Assembly (NCBI RefSeq): GCF_000245335.1 | Contig: NZ_JH600294.1 | Coordinates: forward strand, 124,001-188,000 | DNA: 64,000 bases | From: Bacillus mojavensis RO-H-1 = KCTC 3706 | GTDB lineage: Bacteria > Bacillota > Bacilli > Bacillales > Bacillaceae | Direction: 5' to 3' | Part shown: positions 9,601 to 19,500 of the stretch, piece after piece | How the letters are laid out: each line of letters begins with the position of its first letter | Position numbering within the stretch: the stretch's first letter is position 1 | Translations under genes and position numbers: made by a program | The notes under the pieces: model-generated | Databases searched by the model: none | Seen by the model: only the letters and a program-made list of their open reading frames with translations | Told to the model about the DNA's origin: nothing

Positions 9601-10524
9601 TTGAACACGAACCGGAACCGTATTGATAAACAATCCGATCATTGACTCAACACCCGGGATTTCAGATGGTCTGCCTGAAACGACTGCGCCAAAAACGACA
9701 TCGTCCGTTCGGTTGTAGCGCTGGAGCATGACACCCCAGACCGTTTGAATAAAGGTGGCAAGCGTGACGCCTGTTTGTTTGGCGGTCTCTTTCAGCTTGT
9801 TCGTCAGCTTTTGATGTAGAGTGAAAATTAATTCTTCGCGGTAATACCCTTCTTTTGCTTCTCTGTCCGTCACCCGAGGCAGCGGTGAGGGGGTGCTGTA
9901 GTTTTTCAGATAAGCACGCCAGTAGTCCGCTGCCGTTTCTTTGTCTTGTTTTGTCAGCCAAGAAATATAGGTGCTGTAGGGACGGACAGGCTCCATAGAA
10001 AGGTGATTTCCTGTATGGATAGATTGATAGATTTGCATAAATTCCTGCAGAATGATCCCGAGACACCAGCCGTCCATTAAGATGTGATGATGACTCCAGA
10101 CACAGACATGCTCATTATCCGCTTTTTTGAGCAGAGAAATCCGCATCAGCATGTCTTTTTGCAAATCAAACCCTTTTTCCTTATCTATCTCTTTAAACTG
10201 TTCAATATAATCATTCTGCTCATTCGTTTGCAGGCTGGAAATGTCCTCATTGTGCAAATGGAATTTCCGTTCTGTCATCACGACCTGCCGAGGCCCCGAT
10301 AAATTGGGGACGTGCGGCAGAAATACGGTTCTGAAGATATCATGGCGGTCGATGATGGCTTGAATACTGCGCTGAAACATCTCATAGCTAAGGTTTCCTT
10401 TTATCGTAAAGAGCGACTGCTCAACATATGCTCCCTCCTCTTTTTGGAGGAAGGAATGAAACAGCATGCCCTCCTGCATATAACTCAGAGGATAAATGTT
10501 CTTGATTTTTTTGGTTTTACCCAT
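6700..10524 (-). CDS. ppsE: Fengycin/plipastatin synthetase PpsE (Ile10 module, thioesterase)
   Basis: Last synthetase: adds residue 10 and releases and cyclises the lipopeptide. 1274 residues with domains C-A-PCP-TE. Seen: condensation motif HHHILMDG at residues 145-152; adenylation motif [11 protein letters not shown] near 625; carrier Ser in GGHSLKAL near 995; thioesterase with GYSAGG (nucleophile Ser), VDAYKKD (Asp) and YGAHKDML (His). Pocket residues read by alignment to GrsA give D-A-F-F-Y-G-I-T-F-K, an Ile-type code, matching Ile10 of fengycin. The N-terminus ([18 protein letters not shown]) is the short docking and C-domain start that follows an epimerisation module. It starts 28 bases after the ppsD stop with AAGGTG as SD. 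Intact, although ppsA upstream is broken. Confidence 0.95.
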   Translation of the reverse strand: MGKTKKIKNIYPLSYMQEGMLFHSFLQKEEGAYVEQSLFTIKGNLSYEMFQRSIQAIIDRHDIFRTVFLPHVPNLSGPRQVVMTERKFHLHNEDISSLQTNEQNDYIEQFKEIDKEKGFDLQKDMLMRISLLKKADNEHVCVWSHHHILMDGWCLGIILQEFMQIYQSIHTGNHLSMEPVRPYSTYISWLTKQDKETAADYWRAYLKNYSTPSPLPRVTDREAKEGYYREELIFTLHQKLTNKLKETAKQTGVTLATFIQTVWGVMLQRYNRTDDVVFGAVVSGRPSEIPGVESMIGLFINTVPVRVQTGKEETLAELLTRCQKDMLDAEPFTCHPLFDIQANTALKQELIDHIIVFENYPLQQKMADSADRIDSPLQIDNVNVSEQSGYNFNLVVAPGDELVIKFSYNAHVYDAAWMTCIQRQLTQALQVAADHPDIPVADFSFLDPKEKEQMLTQYNDTSTEYPKNKTVTDLFREQTAKTPDQTALVYGNRSISYRELDQKSDALARTLYENGLRRNGTAGILAGHSPEFIISVLAVLKAGGTYLPLDAELPPERISYMLDETKAAMLIVQKGLEPNTAFTGTFISADAEALIEEDTTPLEIVTGPDDLAYIMYTSGSTGRPKGVMITNRNVVSLVCNSNYTSASVNDRFILTGSISFDAVTFEMFGALLKGATLHIIDKSTMLTPDLFGAYLLENNISVLFLTTALFNQLAQAQADMFRRLHTLYVGGEALSPELINAVRHACPKLSLYNIYGPTENTTFSTFFEIKRDYATPIPIGKPISHCTAFILDAKGRLLPIGVPGELCVGGDGVAKGYLNRDDVTAAVFSPDPFIPGKRIYRTGDLARWLPDRNLEYISRIDRQIKIRGKRIEPAEIEARLLEVEGVREAAVTLVETDGEAQLYTHYVSDDSRNEKEIRAALARVLPDYMIPQRWVQVDRMPLTGNGKINRSALPIPENESENRQDLTPPRNWVEQELMQIWKSVLGVKTIGIHDDFFAVGGHSLKALQVIHMLKHHQHIDIPIDVLFENPTIAQLAEKLYSNQLTAAGEQHVIKLNEQGGKNLFCFPPISGFGIYFKDLALQLNHKAAVYGFHFIEEDSRIEQYVSRITDIQPEGPYVLLGYSAGGNLAFEVVQAMEQKGLEVSDFIIVDAYKKDQSITADTEKDDSAAYLPEAVRETVMQKKRCYQDYWAQLINEGRIKSNIHFIEAGIQSETSGPMVLQKWQDASEEGYTEYTGYGAHKDMLEGECAEKNANIILDILDKITSDQKMLPNKH

Positions 10525-10552
10525 ATGGCCTGCACCTTTCTATACGGTTTCA

Positions 10553-13500
10553 TTAGTGAAAACTGAGCATATCAGCGATCTCTTGGAGTGCGTCCTCGGT
10601 CAGTTCATGATCATCAAAATCGCTGATGGTTTTTTCTGTTTCTGTTTTGTTCAGACAGTGATCAATCAGCTTCAGTAAGTAGTGATGGCAATTCTCACAA
10701 AGCTGTGCAATTGTTTTGTGCTGGAAACGGGATGTTTCATACGTCATGTTGACTGTCATTTTTCCTTCTGCTGCCATCGCACTGATATCAAGCGTTTGCT
10801 CACGGTTCCAAGAGGTGCTGATATCTTCTCCGGTCCCGAGTGGAGAAAACGAGAAGGTGTTTTCATCAGGCGCTTCAGTTGTACGGCTGTTTTCAAATTG
10901 ACCCAGATAGTTGAAGCTGATTTCCGTTGTGCCGCTGAAATCGACGTCAGTTTTCTCAGGCGGGGTCAAATACTTGAGTACACCGTAGCCGAATCCTTTG
11001 TCCGGTACGCGTCTCAGTGTATCTTTTGTTGTTTTTAACACATGAACCAAGTATTCTTCTTGATCCTTGTCGGTCAAGTCTGAATCTAGTTTGACGAATA
11101 ACGGATAAATGGCGGTAAACCATCCAACCGTGCGACTGACATCTATGCCGTCTAACACATCCTCGCGTCCGTGGCTTTCTAATGACAATTTGACGGCGGA
11201 TTGTTTTGTCCAATCCCGCAAAGCTAGAATCACGGAAGCCAGCAGCATATCTTGCGTATCTGTGTTATATGTGCGGTTGACGCTTTTTAAAAGCGCCTCC
11301 GTCTCTTTTGTATTGAGAGAGAATGAAACTGTTTCCCGTTTTCTCTGATTTAACGTTTGATCGTTTATTTGATCAAACGGCAGTGCTTCTGCCTGATACT
11401 CTTCAGCTTCGCGCCAATAGGCGAGCTGTTTCATAAGCTGACGGCTATCAGCATAGTCGGCGAGTTTTTCCGTATATGCTTTGAAAGAGCTAGTTTTAGG
11501 CGGCAAATCAATGCCTTCTCCCTTTACAGCCTGACGATATCCGGTTGCCAAATCCTCCAGCAGGACACGCCATGAGATGCCGTCAACGATGAAGTGATGA
11601 GCCGTTAGGAACAAAAAGTCTCCGTCATCTGTACGGAAAAGTCCGGCCTGCAATAGCGGCCCTTTTTCCAAATCTATGTTCTGTTGAATGCCACGTACAT
11701 GGTGTTTCATAAGAGATTCATATGCATTGACTTCTGAACCTTTAAGATTGATGATCTGAAGGCTGTACAGTGCGTCGTCTGAATGACTGACCGGCCGATT
11801 ATATTGAACCCATTTGCCTTGCTCAGACTGTGTGAACACCATTCGCAACGCATCGTGGTGAATGGTGATGGCTTTTAACGTTTTGCGCAGCGCGTCTTCT
11901 TGGACGGAGGCATTCCGATGCAGCATAACAGATTGATTAAAATGGTGTTTCTCTTTTATATCTTGAGAAAGGAACCATTTCTGAACAGGTGACCATTGTA
12001 CTTCTCCCTCAACCGGAGCTTGGCTGGCACTAGTATCGGAATCACGAATATAGGCTGCCAGTTCTTTAATTGTCGGATGACTGAATAAATCTTTAACCGA
12101 CATTTGCTTCCCGATTCGATGAAGCCGTGCTGACACCTGTAACGCTTTAATGGAATCTCCTCCGAGCTCAAAGAACGAAGCGTCAATTCCGATTTTTTCT
12201 GCACCGAGCACTTCACCCCATATATCTGCCAGTTTTTGTTCCATCTCGCTGTTCGGTGCATGAAATGTCCGTACTTGATTGAATGCCGGTTCTGGAAGTG
12301 CCCGGCGATCCAGCTTGCCATTTGGTGACAAAGGAAGCGTGTCCAGCGTTTGAATAAACGCCGGCATCATATATAAAGGCAGCTGTTTTTTTAATTCGGC
12401 ACGCAGCATTTCTGTATTGAAGTCTTGCTCTGCCACAATATAAGCACATAATTCGGTTTGAGCAGGCGCTGTTTCGCGAGCAAGGACAACGGCCTCTTTT
12501 ACTCCGTTTATACGGCGGATAACCGATTCAATTTCTTTCGTTTCTACACGGTGGCCTCTGATTTTGACTTGATCGTCCAATCGTCCTAAGTACTCGATCG
12601 TACCGTCTGCCATCCATCTGGCTGCGTCACCTGTTCGATACATGCGTTTTTCGGGCTGAAATGGGTGCTGAACGAACGTTTTTGCTGTCAGTTCCGGAAG
12701 ATTGACGTACCCTCTCGCAAGCCCTGTTCCTGCTATGCAAAGCTCGCCGGCAACGCCGATTGGCTGAAGCTGATCCCGGTTTAAAATCAGCACTTCAGTA
12801 TTGTCGATCGGCCGGCCGATGCATACGTTTTTTTGCCGTTCCATATGTCTCATGGCTGTGGTTGCCACACTGTTTTCTGTCGGCCCATATTCGTTTGCTA
12901 GCTCTGTATTCGGACATATTGCCATGCTGCGGTCGATCAATTCCCGGTCAGCTGCTTCTCCTGCAAGCGTGACTACTCTAAGCGTCTTTGCATCTTCCGG
13001 CTGTAGGACGTCCAAAAGCGCCCGATATAAAACAGGGACGATAATCATATGTGTAACTCGATGATGAAATAGATCATGCTTAATGGACAAAATATCTTTC
13101 GCTTCGTTTTCATCAGGCAGCACTGTCTTTGCACCTGACAAAAGCGGTGTGAACATACTTGTTAAAAAGCCGTCAAACGAAAAAGAAAAGAGCTGAAGGA
13201 CTGTGTCTGTCTCATTCAAAGCATAAGCGTTTCGCCGCCACTGCAGGGTGTTGGCTATTCCTTTATGCTCGACCATCACTCCTTTAGGCTGGCCTGTCGT
13301 TCCTGAAGTATAAATGATATAAGCCAAATGCTGAGGGCGTGACACTTGCGGAAGCGGTGATCCGTCGTATGTCTCCGCGTTCTCTATGGCGAATATCTCA
13401 CCTTCAAAATCTTCAAGTGCTTCTTGGTCCGCAGCAGGTAAAGTGATGAGCAGTTTGGCTCGGCTGTCGCCGAGTATATAGCGTTTCCGTTCCGCCGGGT

Positions 13501-16500
13501 ATTCCGGATCAATCGGGACATAACAGCCGCCGGCTTTCCAAACGCCCAGAATGGCTGCAATCATGCTGAAGGAACGAGGCATCATAATTCCGACTGGTGT
13601 GTCCGGTTTAACCCCGCGGTCACGCAGGGCCCATGCAATGCCATTGGACCATTCGTCCAGTTCCTGATAGGTGAGCGTGTTTTCTCTGCTGACGAGTGCA
13701 GGAGCATTCGGAGTCAGCGCTGCCTGTTTTTCAAACAGGTGATCGATTGTTTGCCCTTTATGTTCATTTTCTTGTCCGCTGTTAAACTCATTCAGCAGTT
13801 TGTTTCGCTCTTCATGAGTCAGAATGTCGATATCGCTAAGAAGTGTGTTCGGATTTTCGACGATATGGCTCAGCAAATTTGTCAGATGATATGTCCATTG
13901 TTTTACCGTTGCTTTTTGAAAAAGAGCAGACGAATATTCAAATTGTAAATGAATTTGCTCGTCACCCTCAGAAGCCTGCAATGTGATGTCAAATTTAGAA
14001 ACATGATGAGAAACGCTGGCCGGCTGGAGTTGTATGTCATCCAGCTCCAAAGTCTGTTGCTCTGTATTTTGTACGACTAACATGGCGTCAAACACTGGAT
14101 TTCGGCTCATATCCCGCGTTACACCGAGCTTGTCGACAAGCTCTTCGAACGGATAATCCTGATGTTCGTAAGCTTCCAATGCGGTCTCGCGAACTTCCTG
14201 CAAAAATTGCGCAAACGGCTTTCCGCCCTCCGGGCGTGCCCGAAGCGCCAGGGTGTTGACGAACATTCCAAGTATCGGCTCAAGGTCCTTGTGAGGACGT
14301 CCGGCAATAGGCGACCCGACGATGATGTCTTCCTGTCCGCTTAAGCGCGCCAATAACGCTGTGTAAGCTGCCAGGAGCACCATGTACAGGGTGCTTCCAT
14401 TCTCGCGTGCGAGCTTGTGAAGCCCGGCTGTGAGTTCTTGATCGAGCGTAAATGAGACTTGATCACCCGCGAAGCTTCGCACCGGCGGCCGGGCGTAATC
14501 AGCCGGCAGGTCTAGTACAGGCAGCTCGCCTTCGAGCTGCTTCAGCCAGTACGCCTCCTGCGTCTTGTACGTGTCTCCTTTTTTAAAGGCCTCCTGCCAT
14601 ACGGCATAGTCTTTATATTGAATGTGAAGCGGCGGAAGCTCTTGATTGGCGTACAGCTTTCCGAATTCCCGAATGAGCGTATTGACTGAAACACCGTCTG
14701 AAATAATGTGATGCATATCGACCAGTAATAGATGCCGCTCGTCTGATACCTTGACGACCCCCGCCCGAAACAGCGGAGCTTGGCTGAGATCAAACGGCTG
14801 GATAAACGCTGCCGCGGCCTCCTGTTCAGTTTGTCCGCCGAGCACAGAGGTGTGGAATGTAAACGGCACTTCGTCATGGATGCGCTGAACCGGCTCGCCG
14901 TCTGTGTCCGTTGTAAAGGACGTCCGCAGTGACTCGTGGCGTTTGATCAGCTTTTTGAATACGACATCCATTCTTGTAAGATCCAGCTTTCCTTCAAGCG
15001 CCAAGACTGCCGGCATATTGTAGCCTGTGCCTCCATCCTCCAGCTGCTGGAGCACATACATCCGCTTTTGGGCAGAGGAAACCGGGTAGGTCTCGCGTTT
15101 TTCTGCCGGCTTGATGGCTTCATACGGACTTTCCGTTCCTTCGCTGATGACAGAAGCCAAACCTTCTACCGTCGGATGGGCAAACACCTCCTTCAGCGGC
15201 ACCTGGACGCCGAATTCCTTGGCGATCCGGGAGACAAGCGCGGTGGCTTTTAAAGAATGGCCGCCCCGGTCAAAAAAGTTGTCGTGAATGCCGACAGGGC
15301 CGCTTTTCAGCACTTCCTCCCACAGCTGGGAAAGCTTCATCTCTGTCAGGTTTCTCGGTGCCGAGTAGGTTTCCCGATCTGCCGCTCCGTCAGGAGCAGG
15401 CAGCGCTTTTCGGTCAAGCTTTCCGCTCGGGGTAACCGGCCATTGTTCCATCTCAATGATATGAGCAGGAATCATGTAGCCTGGAAGCAATGTCTCAAGC
15501 TGCTTGCGCACTTCGTTTCTTCCGAGCCCTTCTGCATACGCACATAATTCCGTCTCGCCGCTTTCTGTACGAACAGTCACAGCCGCTTCCCTCACGCCTT
15601 CTATGCTTCTGAGCGCCGCTTCAATTTCTCCCGGCTCAATCCGGTAGCCGCGGATTTTCACCTGGTCATCCAGACGGCCGAGGAATTCCACTTGTCCGTC
15701 TGGCAGCCAGCGCGCCAAATCACCCGTTTTGTACATGCGTTCACCCGGATAAAATGGATCATCAAGAAAACGTTCTTCTGTTAATTCCGGGCGATTCAAG
15801 TAGCCTCTGGCGACACCGGCTCCGGCGATATACAATTCCCCGATACATCCAGCAGGCAGCACCCTCTGCTTCTGGTTCAGAATATACAATCTGACATGAT
15901 GAATAGGTTTGCCAATGGGAATGCGGTCAAGTTTTTCATCAACCGGGCAATCGAAGAATGCCGCTTCTACAGTAGCTTCGGTAGGACCATAGGAATTGGT
16001 TAATGTAACATCTGGCAGCAATTCACAGAACCGAGAGACAAGATGAGCCCCTAGCTGTTCGCCTCCAGAAAACACTCTCTTCAGCCTGTTCGTTTTGATC
16101 GGTACAGGGCCATTTTTTAGATATTCTAAAAACGTATGAAGCATAGAAGGCACAAAATGCATCGCGGTAATCTGCTGTTCTTCTATGACCTTCAATATCA
16201 TGTCCGGTTCTTTTTCGCCTCCTTGAGGAAGCAGGTAAACAGAGGCGCCAGCGTACGGCCACCAAAACAGCTCCCATATCGAAGCATCGAAGGAATACGA
16301 CGTTTTATGCAAAATGACGTCCGATTGATTCAAAGGATAGCGGAACTGAAGGGAATTCAAAAAATTCACTGCAGATTGATGCTCAACCTGTACCCCCTTA
16401 GGTCTTCCAGTAGAGCCGGATGTATAAATCATATAGGCTAAAGAATCCGGATAGACTTCAACATTTGGATTGGATACACGATGTGTCAGCCCGCTGTTTA

Positions 16501-19500
16501 ATTGACTGAGATGAACGATTTCTCCATTAAAAGCCGGAATGTCTAGATTGTCAGATTGAATAAGGAGAATCCCAGAATCGCTGTCCTTCAGCAAAAAGCG
16601 GATCCGTTCCTCTGGATAATCCGGGTCAATAGGAAGATAAGCGCCGCCTGCTTTTAGAATCGCATAAATCCCGATCAGCATTTCAGGGGAACGCCTTCCC
16701 ATAATGGCAACAGTCGTTTCGGCTTTTACTCCGCGGTCGATCAGCTCCCAGGCTACACGGTTCGCCCGTTCGTTCAATTCCTTGTAGGTTATCGCTCCGT
16801 CTTCAAAGATTACAGCCGGTTGGTCAGGTGTTTTTGCTGCTTGCTGTTCGAGTGTATGGTGCAAGGTCTGTTTCAACCGATAGCCTGTCCCTTCAAGCGG
16901 CCGGCATGAGTCAATGAAAGACCTTTCTTCTTCTAAAGTCAGGATCGGGATATCGTCCAATTCCATCTCAGGACTGGAAACTGTGTTTTCCACAAGTGTC
17001 GTAAAAAGGTCGGCCCATCTTTGAACGGTATCTTTTTCAAACAAAGCGGTACTGTATTCAAACTGACAGTACAGCTCAGCTTCATGCTCCGTGACATACA
17101 GGGAAATATCGAACTTAGATATCGGATGCTGCAAATCGTTCCATCTAAGCAGCAAATCATTCATTTTCAGTGTTTGCTTTTCCATATTTTGCAGCACAAG
17201 TGTTGTATCAAACAGCGGATTCCGGCTCATTTCCCGCTGCACACCGAGTTGATCAACCAGCTCCTCAAACGGATAATCCTGATGCTCATAGGCCTCCAGG
17301 GCAGTCTGCTTGACTTCCTTCAGAAAATCCGTAAATGTCTTATTGCCGGCTGGGTGCGTCCGGAGCGCTAATGTATTGACGAACATGCCAAGGACCGATT
17401 CAAGATCGGCATGCGGGCGTCCGGCAATAGGCGAACCGATCACGATGTCTTCCTGACCGCTTAACCGCGACAAAAAAGCTGAATACAATGCCAGCAGCGT
17501 CATGTACAACGTACTCCCATTTTTGCGGGCTAGCTGCTTCAGGCGGGACGTGATTTCTTCATTCATTTGAAATAACATTTTTCCGCCTGAGAAATTCCGT
17601 TCTGCCGGTCGGCGCTTGTCTGTTGGGAGCTCAAGCACCGGCAGCTCACCGCTAAACTGTCTCAGCCAGTAAGTCTCCTGCTTTTTGTATGTGTCTCCCT
17701 TTTGAAATTCCTGCTGCCAAACGGCGTAATCTTTATATTGGATTCGTAACGGCCTAAGCGTACGATTTGCATAGCGCTCAGTGAATTCGCGGATTAACAG
17801 CTGAACGGATACACCATCAGAAATGATATGATGCATGTCCACCAGCAGCAAATGCTTCTCGTTCGCAAGCTTCACAAGGCCAGCTCTGAATAACGGCGCT
17901 TGACTGAGGTCAAATGGACGGACAAATCCAGCAGCAGAGGCTTCCTCACTTAACGCAAACGGAACTTCACTGTGAATCCGCTGTACAGGCTCGGCGTTTT
18001 CTCCCGCCACAAAGGACGTTCGAAGCGGCTCATGCCGGCTGATCAGTTCCTTGAATACAGCAGCCAATTTTTCGCGATCAAGCTTCCCTTCCAGTTCTAA
18101 AACTGCCGGCATGTTGTAGCCGACACCGCCATTATCTAGATGCTGGAGCACGTACATCCGCTTTTGAGCTGATGATACTGGGTACGTCGGTTGTTCTTTT
18201 GCCTGTGCAATCGCCGCATAAGGATTTTCCTCTGCATTTCGAATAATAAGAGCCAATCCCTCCACTGTCGGATGGGCAAATACGTCCTTTAGCGGGACTT
18301 GCGCATGAAATTCCTTGGCGATTCGCGACACAAGCACCGTTGCTTTTAACGAGTGTCCGCCGCGGTCAAAAAAGTTATCGTGAATGCCGATTGGGCCTTC
18401 CTTCAGCACATCTTCAAACAGCTGTGAAAGCTTTACCTCTAACAGGTTCCGCGGAGCAGCGTATGTATGACTGCTGATTGAAGCTTCCGGTTCTGGAAGA
18501 GCTGATTGATCGACTTTCCCGTTCGGCGTCAAAGGAATGCTGTCCACCGAGACCCATTTGGCCGGAATCATATATTCTGGGAGCTCACTTGCCAGATATT
18601 GTCGCAAAGCCGAGGGATCCAGCCTGTGCATACTGCTATAATAAGCGCATAACTCATGTTCTCCATTTTGATTTTGCCGGATGAGAATAGCAGCTTCTTT
18701 TACCTCCGGATGATTCATTAACGCGATTTCTATTTCTTGCGGCTCGATTCGATAACCTCTGATTTTCACTTGATCGTCGGCTCGACCGATATATTCAAAG
18801 CTGCCGTCTTCACGAATTCTCGCTACATCTCCCGTTCGGTACATGATAGCTCCGGACCTGAAGGGATCGGGTAAAAATTTCTCTCGCGTCAGTTTATCGT
18901 TATTGATATAACCTCTGGCGACACTTGATCCGGATATATAAAGTTCTCCTGATATCCCCCGAGGCTGCAACTGTTTTTGGCGATTTAAAATATACATATC
19001 AGTACAATCAATCGGTTTGCCAATCGGAGGAAACTCAGGAATTTGGTCACCCGGATATATGGTATATGCCGACACTACATGAGTTTCTGAAGGTCCATAA
19101 TGATTATGCAAGTACATGTTGCGCTGACGCAAAACATCTTGGAGGAGACTGGAAACGATTAATTGCTCACCGGCTGTAATTAGGTGTTTTACATCACGAG
19201 GAAACGCGTTCGCAAATTCCTGTTCGCTGAAAATCATTTTGATAAAAGCTGTTGGGAGAAACACAATAGTCGTCTGATGCTCTTTTATAAATGCAAACAG
19301 CTGAGGCACGTCTCTTTTTATAGCTTCAGGTGCGATATGAAGTGTGCCGCCTTCCAGCAATGTTGAAAATATTTCTTGATAGCAGACGTCAAAGGCAGGA
19401 GTAGCAAATTGCAAAACGTTATTTTGAAAGTCAATGCCAGAGCGAGTGAATTCAAACTGCAGCAAGTTCGCCATATTTCGATGTTCAAATTGAACGCCTT